From contig NC_051434.1 of assembly GCF_001649575.2 (NCBI RefSeq), positions 11,893,169 to 11,957,168 on the forward strand: a stretch of 64,000 nucleotides of DNA. The letters run 5' to 3'. The position numbers were made by a program, and so were the translations under genes. This document shows, in pieces, positions 34,850 through 47,255 of this stretch; within the stretch, counting starts at the first letter, position 1, and every line of letters starts with the position of its first letter. This stretch comes from Kryptolebias marmoratus (Eukaryota; Chordata; Actinopteri; Cyprinodontiformes; Rivulidae). Below the pieces are notes generated by a model. The model worked only from the letters and a program-made list of their open reading frames with translations. It did not search any database and was not told the origin of the DNA.

Positions 34850-35045
34850 GGAAGTCCATCTACAACTAATGAACGTTTTGGAGTCAACCTGATTCAAAGA
34901 TGGCCACCACAGCTAATAAACCTTTCAGAAAGCTCTCATTTTTATAGATACTGAGCTAAACTTTGGTGTGCTAGTAGTCATCCACGACACTCTGAGTGCC
35001 AGCAGGTTGTGGACGATATGCGTCCCTTCAGGAAATTAATTTGAC
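34850..35045 (+). repeat. Repeat A copy
   Basis: The order is 'gtccatctacaacta', 'ttttggagtcaacctgattc', 'agatggccaccacagctaat', 'actgagctaaactttggtgt', 'agtcatccacgacac', then 'ggacgatatgcgtcccttca'. The middle part is shortened. Confidence 0.75.
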
Positions 35046-36904
35046 GCATTCCTGTTTAACTGCATGTATTTTCAAGAGTTTTTAAATGTATGTTTTCTTT
35101 ATTTAAATGAGTCAGGCCAGTGCTGCCAGAATAGTCACGTGGTAGGAAAAACGTCTCCTATATGTAGTGAAGTGTTACCTTTTCATTTAATGTCTAAGAG
35201 AAAGACCGTTTCTCCTTATAAAAACTGTATTTTGCGACCATTTATAATATGATGCTTTCCATTTGTACTCAGAAGTCAGAATTTCCTAGTTTCAGTCATT
35301 AAAAATCAACTAAAATGGCCACTTAAAGTTGGAGGTTTCTCCCCAAACAGTTTAATATCCAATAAGGCTGCCCTCGTATGTCAGCAGTAGTGATGGCTGC
35401 AGTTAAAAACTATTTACTTATCTGTCAGACTGTATTTAATTAAATCAGTCACACAGAGGGCTGTAGAACCTGTACTAGTGAATGTTCCAGTATCAGTTTG
35501 AATGAAGTGAGGACTAATTGTTATCAGCTAGTAAACCTGCTGACGGAGCATAAAATCTCGCTGGTTTTCCGACTTGGCAGCTGGACCACGGTTACGTTGG
35601 GTTTGACGTCATTCCCAGATCCAAGTTCCAACTTCTGAGCTAAATGGAACGCTGCATTAGTCTTTCTAAAAATAAACAATGTACTTCTGATTAAATCATG
35701 AGGTCTAACATGTTGAAGAGAGCTGATGTCTCCATTCACTCACATGAGCAGTATTTTAGGAATTTGCCTACGCTTGCCATTATAATACAGCGTGTTCTGA
35801 TAATTAAAACGTCTTTGAAATGTGTTGTCTGTCAGGTGTGGGCCCGTTTTTAAAACGACCTCATTTAGATCAAGAGGTGTCTCAAGGAATATCAAAGGAA
35901 CCCAGATACATCGAGGCTCACCGTGTCACAGGGGGGGGGGGGGGATGTATTCATTATGGAAATGAGTTATGTCTGCGTTTTAGATTCAGTTAAAAAAATA
36001 TATCCAAAAATGGATTCCAGATACCGAGCGAGAGGTACGGGAGCAGAGACACAGCAGGATTAGGGAAAGTAAAATTAAGCAAAGGCGAAAACGAGGAGCT
36101 GTTTCCATCTCTGGAGGGAACCTGTGTGCGTTCATGCTTTTCTTGAATGTAAAGTAGACGCGGGTGTGCTCGGAGCATGCATTAATAGGCAGACAAGGTT
36201 CCCATAGAAACACCTGCCTTTTTTTTTTTTTTTGTGGCTACAAATAAACATGCAGACTTGCTTCACATTTCTTTGAAGACCATAGTTTCCTATTACCCTT
36301 CATGCCTCCTGTTTGATCCTCAAGGCAACCAGCAACGCTTGTCTTACAACGCCCCTTGTTCCCTCTTTAATTCCCTCCCCCCCGCCGCCACGCCGCCCTC
36401 ACCTCCACTGCCTTCACCCTCCGCTCGGCAATGATGGATGTCTGCAGCGCGCCGCGACCTGGAGGAAAGATTCTGTCAAGGATCATCATAATGCGCCCGA
36501 AGACGCCCATGTTCGGGCCGAGAGACCCTCGGCGCTGTCACGTCTCCTAATTATCATGTAGGAGATTGATTAACCCGCGAGTGGGAGCAGCCATTTTTAT
36601 CATCAGAGCTGCCACCACTCTCTGGGAGGTAACTTGGTAAATATTTGTCTCTGTTTTTTTTTTCCCCACTCCACATTATGAAACTTGTTGCTCTATTGAT
36701 TAACACGTGCACAGAATCAATGCCTCGCAGGTGAGCCTCCTTATTCCCGCGCTGCAGCACGAGAGCGGCAGCGTTGTTACGTTTTCTAGTTAGTTTGTAC
36801 GAAGTGACAAGAACACTGATTCCTTAAACCTATACGCCATTTATTATCACTCGCTGCTGAAGGCGAAGGAGTATTTTTGCCCTTGTCTGTGTGCGTGTGT
36901 GTTC
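35046..36904. other. Intronic sequence, no gene seen
   Basis: A poly-G run at 35932-35944, a T run at 36219-36233 and a C-rich GC patch at 36375-36425. No exon supported. Confidence 0.35.
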
Positions 36905-37240
36905 GTTTGTCTGTACCGACAGTAAAATATCTCATGAACCACTGGATGGATTTGAATTAAACTTTCAGGAAGTAACCATTCTGACATCTACAGCTGATTA
37001 ACGTTTGGGCTCGGCTCAAGCAAACACAAAAATGGCTGTCGTGCAGCTCATATGGGGCTACTGAGGTAAAACTTAGTGGGTTAGTAGCTGGCAGTCATTC
37101 CCGACACGGACTCTAAGCAGATTATGTGAACGAGCGCAGCGTCACTGGAGGCTGCGCAGATTGTTTTCAAGGTTTGACCAAAATGGCCACAACTCCATCA
37201 TTCCTCACCATAAGATGGTTCTTTTAAGGAATGCTGAGCC
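36905..37240 (+). repeat. Repeat A, nearly full-length copy
   Basis: Head 'gtctgtaccgacagtaaaat' and 'atctcatgaaccactggatg', then 'ttcaggaagtaaccatt', 'cagctgattaacgttt', 'aaaaatggctgtcgtgcag', 'gttagtagctggcagtcatt', 'aaggtttgaccaaaatggcc' and 'aaggaatgctgagcc' at the end. This copy shows the order of parts best. Confidence 0.8.
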
Positions 37241-39285
37241 TTTAATCAAGGATAGAAAACTGTTTTTGTGGAAACACAACTCAGATTTGTTAAATTCAAC
37301 TCTGTGCAAGTGTCTTTAGCCACACCTACATTCTGCTTCCAAGGAGCCAAACCTTTTCTTTTAAGGATTGGGGGAATATTGGTCACAAATGCATTTTTTT
37401 TTTTTTTTTGCTTAACCCTTTTTTCAGATGATTTCAGTTTAAACCACCTAACACAGACCTATGAACCAATCTAAAATGGAAGCATGAACTCTGCTGTTGT
37501 AACAGGCAAATGCTCATATCCGAAACAAGGTATTTTTTGGTCCCCTTAGATCACTACGAGTGGCTCTGGACTTTTGAACAGTGCTGGAAATGACCAAAAT
37601 AAATGACAAACGGGCAAAATGCATATAAATTTGGGATCTGGTTGATGAATAAATGTAGTACACAAACAACTTGACATGACATCAATGAATCAAATGAGAG
37701 GGGAGTTTTGCAATCTGGTGCTTTCTTGCATCTCTTATTTAAAATGAGAATTAAAAGTCCAAAAACATAATTCACTCATACTTTTCTAACATTTACAGGA
37801 AAGTTTAAATTTATCTGTTAAATGTGGTATGAGTTGCATACTAACAAGTGGAAGTGATGCACTTTAGTCAAATTATGCAGTTTTATGGTAGATAAAAAGA
37901 ATTTGCAAGCTGCAAATATTTTATCGACTAATCCCTGACAATTGACTTAGTTAAACCTGTATAAATGCCAAACTACGTGGGGGTAGGAATCCAAGATGGA
38001 CTATTTTAAACACACTGAAAAAGTGCGCGAGATGTTTGTCTCAACTCCCGCTCCAGGATAAATAAATGAAGAAGAGAGAGAGAGGAAAAAAAAAGCCATT
38101 GGATTTAATCTGCCTCCAACTTTCTCTGAACGGAGCACAAACTGCACGACAAAGTCTGAGTGAGAGTCGCTCTCCGTCTAATCTGCTGATTTGGCCCTGG
38201 GTGAGATTAAGGGTTATGGTTTAAAATGAGAACGAGCGCGAGAGAAAATGGCACGGGGAGCTAAGACGACAGAAGTGCGAGTGCACACAAAGAGGGATGA
38301 GGGAGCACAGCTGAGTTGATTAAAAGGAGCTGGAAGAGGAGCGAGAATTGTTTGGAGGAGCTCACGCAAAAATATGGAAGAAACCGCTTGAGTAAATTTT
38401 GGGCTATTTGAGGTGAAGCTTCTGGATAGCAGAAGTAATAGTCCTTCTCTTTTTTTTATTTTGGCAACAGACTTCCAAACCACTCCCATTAACACCTCTG
38501 AATTAAATCTGTAAGTCAGCTTTTATCATCAGAGCAGCACTACGATGGTTTTATACATCTTGCAGATTAGAGGGTATATTTTCTGCAGCCAATAGTCTGA
38601 TAGGTGAACATAAAAAATGTGCAAATTAGGACATTTTAATCTAGTGTTTGAACTGTAATGCATTAGAGATAAACTGTTTGCACTAACATGACAGAGTGGA
38701 ATGCCTCAGGATTTTTCACCCACTCTGGTTTGTAGTTACAATAACCTACTGGTAAAGGACCCCTACGCACACACAGACACACACATATACCCTCCTTATT
38801 TCACAACTCTGTTTGTATTGTGTGGTCAGGCCTATTGGTTCACATCTGCCATGAGCACCGCGGTAGCACAGGTTATATTTAGCTCTGATTCAAACCTCGG
38901 CCTTCTGCCTGGATTGCAGTATTTACATGCCATACAGTGTAAACAGACAGTAGCATCTCTGCAGCTCTGCTCTTTCATTTTTATGTAATGGTTTTATCGC
39001 GTGAGTGCTGAGTCGGCGTTCAAGCTTTGGGATCTTTTCAAATAAAAAAAAGAACATTTTTCTCTTTGAAAATTACTTCAGCGTAGTTTAAATGGTGCTG
39101 ACGTTGATGCCAACTAATAGATACAAATTCTGTTAAGGCTAGTTCTACTACTGCTAATAATGCTAAAGCTTTTAGCTAGTGTTTTGTTTCATTTGCACTG
39201 CATTTTCTACAGTGTTTTGTTTTTTTGCCAGCTAATACCTGATGTGGATATCACTGGCTCTCCTCTTTCATGTCATTTTATGTGT
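37241..39285. other. Intronic AT-rich sequence
   Basis: A T run at 37395-37409 and short GA tract at 38073-38082. From 39090 to 39240 GCTA-rich words resemble the inner part of repeat B. Confidence 0.35.
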
Positions 39286-39412
39286 GTTTAAAGCAATAGT
39301 TTCAATCTTTTTTGAAGTGGAGTTCTAAGGAAAGGTTGAAAACAATATCTTACCTGTTGTAGATAACCTTTTTGAATGATCTCAGTTCGGAGAAGTGGTT
39401 TTAATTCTCACC
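39286..39412 (+). repeat. Repeat B, one end
   Basis: It starts with TTTAAAGCAATAGTTTC, then TTTTTTGAAGTGGAGTTCTA, AATATCTTACCTGTTGTAGA and 'tttttgaatgatctcagtt'. It is the clearest copy of this end. Confidence 0.65.
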
Positions 39413-39768
39413 AAGACCAACGTGGATGGCTTCAGAACCATTTCTACAAAACGCCGCTTTTTATCTGACCACACAATATTAAAGATGCACAAAATGCTGC
39501 ATGTGAAAGAACGTGAATTATGGAAATCCGCAAAACATGTTTCAAATCCGCTCTCAGGATGTGAATTTATGCAAAACGAAGCAACCACTCGTGAAACCCG
39601 CAGATGAAATAAGCGTTTGGGGAAAACGGTGCATGTCCTCCCGCAGATAGAAAGAGGACAAGTTTGTTCCTATCGAGCGTCCTCCCCGAGTTTGATTAAT
39701 TCAGTCAACATCCTGGAGACACGTAGGGGTGCTAAGAAAAGACACTAAAAGAAAAACAAAAGGAGATT

Positions 39769-39808
39769 TAAAAAAAAAAAAAAAAAAAAAGAGAGAGAGA
39801 GGGAGAGA
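39769..39808. repeat. Poly-A / (GA)n tract
   Basis: About 22 A followed by GA and GGGAGA units. Confidence 0.9.
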
Positions 39809-39948
39809 GTAAAAATAGACGACATGAGTTTGAGAGATCATACACGCACCTGAACCCAGCCGGGGGGGCCTTTTCTGGCAGCTGAGCCGGCAGTTGTGGC
39901 ACACAAACAACCACAATCAGGCACACACAACCCTGAGTTCCTTTCTAT

Positions 39949-39953
<5 letters not shown>

Positions 39954-39995
<42 letters not shown>
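39954..39995. repeat. (CA)n microsatellite
   Basis: A pure CA run of about 42 bases, close to the gap at 40025. Confidence 0.95.
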
Positions 39996-39996
<1 letters not shown>

Positions 39997-40024
39997 TCTG
40001 CTCAACCCCCCACCTCCATCTGAG

Positions 40025-40045
40025 NNNNNNNNNNNNNNNNNNNNN
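40025..40045. other. Sequence gap of 21 undetermined bases
   Basis: A run of N between the CA microsatellite and a C-rich stretch (40146-40156). It is probably an assembly gap of nominal size in low-complexity DNA. ORFs passing through it are not real. Confidence 0.95.
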
Positions 40046-42174
40046 CCCTCCACAAGCCGGGTCCCGTTCCACACCAGTGGCCAAAAAGATGGGCAACGCA
40101 GCTGACACTTGTGCCTGAGAGAGGAAGAGCGAAACGCAGCCAGCCCCCCCCCCCCTCCTTTTCTCTCCTTTCTGTCCAAACGCCGCTGCCGATTCCTTGC
40201 CCCTTCTGCAAAAACCATTTAACATCTCCGAGCAGGAATGCACGCGCTCCTGCTGGGCCCGGAGTCACGGCGCTGGTTTATTCATCGGACCTGGCCGGTT
40301 TCAGCTGCAAGTGGACGAGCAGATTCTGGGCCGAGGAGGGAGATGTTGGGTTTGAGTGGCGTTTGACTGCAATGACGGCTGCTGCGTTCACAGATGGTTA
40401 GGATGGAAGCACAGATGCAAGAATAAGATGCTCTAAAAAAGACTTTTAACAGCCATTTACTGTTTTACAGCAGCAGAACACGTCACTTCTGAACGAGTCT
40501 TGATTTTTTTTCCCCCCACAACACCATAATAGTCTCAACAGCTCAGACATTTAAACTTTAAAATTCATGACAATCATTTTATCTTAACCCCCTTTGATTA
40601 ACTTATCATTAAAACAAATGACAAAAGCAGAAAAAACAAAGCAGGGAAAGGAAAAGGCTGCAACCAAAAAGAGAAAATATTCACTATTTTTTAGAGAAAT
40701 GTAAAAGTTAAAACTTTTAAAAACTATTTGGTGTTAGATAAAAATGCTGTCATCTATCCTCTAATCATAGTTATAATTCTCACCAGCTGAAGGGAAATTG
40801 AAGTCTCCTGGGAATGAATTCACCGTTTTGAGGCTTTGTTTTATTTTTAAAGCTATAAACTCATAACCTGAAACAAACACACTAGTGTTGATCTTATTTT
40901 GAATTTTCTAGCCAATTTATTTCTTAATTTTTCCTGTATTTGTTTCTTTGTGGTTGGTTTTTATATGTAAGACAAACTTTGAGTAATTTATTCCACCAGT
41001 GCCCCTTAAAGCTCCAAACGCGAACTTTTCCTGCAGATTTCTCTGCGTGATGCACAGTTCAGTTTGAAATGAAACTCAAAATGGCAGCTGAAATGGTTTT
41101 CCCCTCACACGCCACCTGTTCCATCTGAATTTCACAACTTTTACGTCCGACACTTGTTCAATTATTTGCCCTCCTTTTCACGTTTTCTTTCCACGCTCTC
41201 CAACACTCACAGGTTTTCTTCTTGACTCTTTTGTCAGGAGGACTACAGGGAGCTAAAATATTCTCATTAAGTTAGCGCTACACTCTAATATTTGCCCAGA
41301 CGCCCATTAGTCCAGCAGCTTGGTTAAACTGATGGGAAACACAGATCAGAGGGCAGACACTACAAGTCCCCGCTGGCTCTGCCTGATGAAAACATCCTGT
41401 TACACTCGTCGTGTCGAAACCGGAGCAGTCGGCTTGCCGCGACGGAGGCAACTCCGAAAAGGGGGTTCTCGAGAGGTGGGAAAAGGCTTAGAGAGGAGCT
41501 GACGCTGAGCTCCAGTCGTAAAAGTCGTGACACATATTCCTGCTGACACACGAGCCAGAACAGACCAATTAAACTCGTGTGTTTCTGTGAATTACCTCCA
41601 GTTCTTCCCAGGCTAACAGCTTCCGTTCGGCTCTCCTTGTACGTCATCAGTAACGCTGAGCAGAAACCTCGGCTTGTATCAGCAGTTTTTATTTAATGTC
41701 GTTTTATCGCTGAAATGTGGTGGCTTGACGAGGTTCCCGCGTTTTCCTGTCGCGGTGCGGGAAGGCGGGAACTGAGAGCGCAGACGCGAAGATCGGCGGG
41801 GAACGGCAGGGGTGACAGGAAGTCCTGAGCCCTTGTGATTCACCAGCAAATAAATCCAACCCAGATACACATGTTCATGTGCACACAGATACAGGAAACA
41901 CATGTAAAAGGGCGCTACAGAGGCAGGTTAGAGCCAAACAAATCATTAATTGAAAAAAGGACATTCCTAAACGGGAGATGAATCAGATCATGTGTTTATT
42001 TTCTCTAACTGGTTCGTTGACCATCCATGCGTTTATCAAGACACTTCAGTTTTAATCTTATCTGCTGGAGTTAAATGGAACATCGTGCTCTTTTTAGGCT
42101 CTTTGTTTAAGAAGTAAATGTTTACGCACAGCTGAGTGAAGGCGGACGATAATGTCGTTGCTGTTTGCGAGTAA
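40046..42174. other. Intronic sequence, no gene seen
   Basis: GC-richer around 40050-40370 and 41340-41480, AT-rich between. No paired splice sites or domain-bearing ORFs. Confidence 0.35.
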
Positions 42175-42395
42175 TCGTGTGTTATTAAAATATTTTACGA
42201 ACCACTGAGCAATTCTTAACGAAATGCTCAAAGTAATCACTGGATAAACATCGACCACCATCTGGTCAAGATGGCCGCCACAGCCAGCTGATCTTAGCAA
42301 ACAAAAGGGGCTACAACTTCATTTCTCAACGTAAGAATGATTTTAGTCTAAAGTCTGATATAAAAGGTGGCGGGCGACATGCGTGCTGGTTGGAA
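42175..42395 (+). repeat. Repeat A copy, with internal deletion
   Basis: Head 'aaaatattttacgaaccactg' in part, 'gtaatcactggataaacat', 'gtcaagatggccgccacagc', then a jump to 'tgattttagtctaaa' and 'aaaggtggcgggcgacatgc'. The segment with 'gtagtagctgagag' is missing. Confidence 0.75.
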
Positions 42396-43297
42396 TTTAA
42401 CCCTGAATCATTTATTTTAATTCGGCATCATTTCGCCATTTTGCTCTGAATTACCGATGATACTTACTTTTCCACTTGAATATGTCCTGTTTTTACCAAC
42501 GCATTGTTTCTTTTTTAGTTGCCAACCATTTATTACCGTCTAATTAGCTGCCACGACTCTTAGGGAAGCACTTCAGCAGCAACACGTGACGTGAATGTGG
42601 AGAAAAGTTTGGATGAAATCTATGAAACCAAATGGATCGCAGACTGAAGATTTTTTTGTTTTCTTTCTAGGCTTGAATCAATTTTTTTTTGGTTCATGTA
42701 TTTGTAGACACACACACACTTAAAACATCTATATGTGTGTTGATCTGTGAAAGAGGAGATTGGTATTGATCCTTCCATGTGCCTCGGCTTGTGTGTTTGT
42801 GCTACGGTTTGTTCTTTGCCGGAGAAAACAGAGCGTACAGTAACCATCAAAGGCTAGAAAAACATCATCTGAAACTGGCCATGTTGAAAACTACATGTAC
42901 TGATTTGACATTTTCCGGGCTGTTGTTGTTGCCATCGTGAATCATGACGCCCGGAAACAGCGGGTTCCGTTTCCCGGCGCGCCGCTCCCTTTCAAGCTCA
43001 TCTCTGTAAACTGTGCGCCGCATCAGACACTTTTCCAGCATCTCCTCTTGATGTTTTGGTTCAGCATATTGTTCAGTGAAAGCCTCGGGCTGACTTGGCT
43101 CTTCCCAGCGACCGGCCTTAGTGACACAATAGACGACAGAGAGCGACATGAAAACAAACACTTTGGCACTGGAGTTTAGTTTTCCATGTTGGCAGCTTTT
43201 GTGCATCGCTAACCAATTAAAATGGTCACATTATATTGCAAAAATAAACATTTGAAGCATTTGGACTCATTTATCATTACTACTAAGTCTATTTATT
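42396..43297. other. Intronic sequence, nothing recognised
   Basis: A small CA tract at 42709-42718. The opposing ORFs at 42865-43206 (minus) and 42937-43179 (plus) have no domain. Confidence 0.35.
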
Positions 43298-43600
43298 GAA
43301 GGAATGCTGATCACCTGCCGCCTTTCATGCCAGGGCTTTAAGTTAAAACCATTTTATGCTGAGAAGGGGGCGGAGTTTTAACTGTTTTGGTCCAAACTTG
43401 TTAATGTGTGACATCAAGTAAAATCTTGAGTGATCTGTTAGCTTTCAAAGTATGAGCTGGTGACGACTCTCAGATACTACACCATCAAATTATAGCTCAG
43501 TATCTGTAAAACTGACTGAGTTACAACCATTTTATGTGTCGGCTAATATCGATTAGCTGCAGCAGCCATCTTGGATGTGAAAGTGAATCTGCTGAAGTAC
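43298..43600 (-). repeat. Repeat A, nearly full inverted copy
   Basis: Starts with GAAGGAATGCTGATCACC and 'tgccgcctttcatgccaggg', then 'actgttttggtccaaa', 'gacgactctcagatac', 'ttatagctcagtatctgtaa', 'actgactgagttacaacca', 'gcagcagccatcttgga'. Confidence 0.78.
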
Positions 43601-44109
43601 ATCTAAAGATGAATTTAGGTAAATTTAATTGAATTTAGTTCTGTGGTTCAATGGATACTTTGGTAACAAACTCAAACTCATCATTACTCATCATACTAAA
43701 CATTTCAAATGTTTAGTTGTTTTGTTTTCTAAAGTGGAAAATAAATCTAAAACTTGTTCATTTTCTTTGACCGTTAACATACATGGGTATATAACGTATC
43801 TGTCTTCACACCAGATCCCAAAAAAGATCAAATTTGATGCCAGATGTTTTTTTTATAAGGGTTGAGTGACAGCATGCCTAACATTGTGTTGCAGCAACCC
43901 TACTGTCAATTACTGAAAACTGAAAATACAGTTTCATTCTTACTTGGTCCAGTTTTACAAGAAAAAAACTCAGTATGTTCATACTGAACGCAGTATTTTT
44001 AACTGCTTACCGGTCGTTCATTAGCATCATCTGAGCCTGTTCTTCAGCAGGAGGCAGATCGGGGCTGCGGGCAGGAAAGTCAGTCACACGATCTGTGTTC
44101 ACGAAGCTC
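43601..44109. other. Intronic AT-rich sequence
   Basis: Nothing recognised. Confidence 0.3.
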
Positions 44110-44811
44110 TGCTGATGTAAATCATGCAGAATAAATTCTGGCACCGAGCTGCTAAAATAACCATGGACCTCTCAGGAAAACCTGTCAGCTTGATGGCAGC
44201 ATACGTTTCTGAGATTCCAGCACGCACCTCTGCATCAGCGGTACCTTCACACAAACACGAGTCGCTGGCTGTTTTATTTTTTTGCACCTTTTTGCTCATA
44301 AAAGGCTGAACGTTTCTCATTTTTGGTTCCGTGAACACATTTTTTTTTTCTTCTTACCCCGAATGCGAGCTGAAATGTGGACTTATCTGACCACAGAACA
44401 CGAGTCGGCTGTTCTGTCCATCTGAGATAAGCTCATCTCCGGAGAACTTGGCATTGTTTTCGTGTGGTTTTGATATACGGCTTCCTCTTTTACAAAACAG
44501 TTTCAGATTGAATTTCTGGATACAGCAGCAAACCGTTTCGAGTGACAATGTTATTGTTTTTTTATTTGTCCAAGGTTCTCCTGAACCCATGTGGCCGTAT
44601 TGATGAAGGTGAAATGATTTGATGAATCGTTTCTCATTCAGAGCAGCCCCAAAGGCCTTGAGGGTCTCAAGGATCCAACGGTGGTTTCTGACCTTGACCT
44701 TTATGCTCTTAAATTTCCCCAGACTCCCTGATTGTTTTTTTTTTTTGTTTCCTTATGCCAGTGTTCATGGTAAAGCATCTTCAAAATTCATTATTGGCTG
44801 TCTTATAACAC
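44110..44811. mobile_element. Fragment of a teleost transposon-derived repeat
   Basis: The blocks 'cttatctgaccacagaacac', 'gagataagctcatctccgga', 'tatacggcttcctcttttac', 'cagtttcagattgaatttct', 'gagtgacaatgttattg', 'gttctcctgaacccatgtgg' and 'aacggtggtttctgaccttg' follow in the same order as in a dispersed repeat I know from fish genomes. I cannot name its superfamily. No intact ORF remains. Confidence 0.5.
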
Positions 44812-44870
44812 ATGATGGTTTAAAACTCTGGAAGGTGGTGGGCGGTTTCTTTCAAGGAATGCAAGGTCTT
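44812..44870 (+). repeat. Repeat A tail fragment
   Basis: 'tgatggtttaaaactctgg', 'aaggtggtgggcgg', then 'ctttcaaggaatgcaagg'. Only the last 60 bases of the repeat are present. Confidence 0.6.
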
Positions 44871-46684
44871 TGCTAAGATTAATTTTTGACTGATTTTAAT
44901 CTTTTTTTTTCATTTATTCAGAGGTGAAGTAATTGACACATATATTTGCTGTTTGAATAAACTGTAGCAGCTCGAACCGTGTAGTCTTGTAAAAATTCAG
45001 ATGTGGAATGGCCTCCCGTATGATGATTTATGCAGGCAGAAGAACCTATTGATCCTAGTTTGTGCATTTGTTTGTGCAGGAATGGGCTCCACCATGATGG
45101 TTATGAATCTAAATCCAGTAACTGAGTCATCCATCTAAATATATTCCTGAACATTGGAGACCTTTTTTGGATATTTGCAGCGAGCTCGGCTGCAGTGGAA
45201 GAACACGTTGAACCGGGTTTGTTTAAAAATAACCTGAACTTGAAGGAAGGCGGCGTTCGGTAACGTTGGGCTCCTGTTTTTTTTTTTATTGTCACTCGCA
45301 TTCCTCTCGGAACCACTGCCAAAATTTCAAATACGTTGGTGCATGCTGGGTTTTTATGAGCACACACACACACGCACACACACACAGATTGCTAGTAGGG
45401 CAATTCATATCTGCAATTACTGCTGCATTAAAAAAAAAGAAAAACTCAGAAATATAAGGGATGCTGTTAACCCCTTTAACAAGTTCTCTGTTGCCATGGC
45501 AACATGCTGCAGGCTGACCGATTGGTATGTGAGCGGAAAAAAAAACCCATTTCCTAGGCGACAAGTGGAGAAACACCAACCGGTTCGTGTGTGTGCGTCT
45601 TTGTGAGCGGTTGTGTAAAGAGTGAATGAGCTTTTTGAACGTGGATGTGAGAACCCGTTAAGATCTCATCGGTGAATTCGCCACCCTGCTTCTGAATCTC
45701 ATTACCCCCACCAATGATGAAACCGAGTGTAAGGAAGGGGCGGGGACTGTTTTCCTGTGACTGACGTGCATTTTTGTGCTGTCAAAGGCTGACACACACA
45801 CGATCACAGGGTCGGTTCCACTTGACGACCGCTGTCATTTTTTGTATCACCGGCGCTCTGTGTGTGGGAATGTGGAGACACGAGACAGGCGTCTTCTGCT
45901 CGTCCTGCGTCTCCGTGGATGAGCTGATGTGAGCAGAGTCAGAGAGTTATGAGCCAGTTCCCTCTCCAGTCTTCTCTCCGATGTACTATCTACCCACGCG
46001 CTGCTTTCCACCCACATTATCTCGGCGCTGATGGAACTTTTCTGCCTCCTCCCTCGCTCGTTTTCTCCTTCTCTGCGCCGTTTTCGCTTTCCTGTTCGCA
46101 TGTTCTCCTGCCATGTCTGTCTGTCACACTTCCTGCCGCAGCGCGTCTTCATTTCTCATGCATTCGCCATTTGCCATGCGCAAACATTGCCATCTTCTTC
46201 CTGTCGCTTTTAGTTTTTTCCATTAGCCATCTGCCTCCGCCGCAGCGGAACTGGAGGATATGAGGCCCGACGAGCGTCAACGGAGAGCTCTTAAGTTGTC
46301 TCTAATGCAGATGTAGAAAAGGCTAAAATGGGAGACTTGAACGCAGCGTCCCTGCAAAATCTCAGTGTTTTAAAACAAGCGAACACAACCCGTGTGCTCC
46401 TCCTCTGTCAGAGTTACAGCATCACCTCTGTGGGCAGGTGTGAATGAGACGGGAGCAGTTTTATCTGATCACAGCCAGCAGAGGTGCCTCATCAAAGGCC
46501 TTCTGGCCCGGCCTGCTCCCCTGGGGGCCCCGCCGTCCTCCTGGAGACACATCAAACACATGAAAGGTCCTCCAGAGCCTCATCCTCTGCCTCCATGTTT
46601 AGCATCATACCTGAACAGCTGTTTTATTTTTTATTTTTTAATCAAATTTTGACAGAAACCCTCCGGAACAGCCATGTTTTTATC
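44871..46684. other. Intronic sequence, no gene seen
   Basis: T runs at 45278-45287, a CA/CG tract at 45361-45386, and otherwise mixed sequence. The 105-codon ORF at 45289-45606 includes the CA tract and is not credible. Confidence 0.35.
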
Positions 46685-47255
46685 TCCCTCTACAACTGAG
46701 TAACTTTTAGAGTGAACCCAATTCAAGATGGCCGCCTCAGAGAACTAACCTTAAAACTCAAAAATGGCTGTAGCTTACCCGATTTTATAAAGATTGACCT
46801 AAAATTTGGTGTGGTAGCAGCTGAGAATGACTCCCAACACATTTTCTGAGTGCTAACAAATTCAAATTTTTGTCATTACCTATTTAGAGTCAAGTCTGTT
46901 AGCAAAATATCTCATGAACCACCGGGCACATTTTAATGAAACCTTCAGTTAATAAATATCAGATCTAAATCTACATCTGATTAACTTTGAGACTCAATCC
47001 AAATTAAAATGGCTGTCGCAGCTAATCAAAATTAGCCAACACAAAAATAACTGTAACTAAGTTAGAGATACAGATACAGAGCTAAAGAATTGATGTGGTA
47101 TTACCTGAGAGTCATTCGCAATACTCTGAGTGTAACGTCCTGCAATAATTTGCAATATTTTATATTAAGGTTTGACCAAAATGGCTCCAACTCCTCCCTA
47201 CATATGATCTTGGTCTAACTCTGATGGGTGATATGCATTCCTTCAGGGAAAGTGA
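46685..47255 (+). repeat. Two repeat A copies in direct tandem
   Basis: First copy (46685-46875): 'ctctacaactgagtaac', 'attcaagatggccgcctcag', 'aaaatttggtgtggtagcag', ending in the TGAGTGCTAAC block. The second (about 46893-47255) begins again with the head, 'gttagcaaaatatctcatga', and runs to the tail 'gatatgcattccttcaggga'. The first lacks head and tail, so the second may have inserted in it, or the array may come from unequal exchange. Confidence 0.78.
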
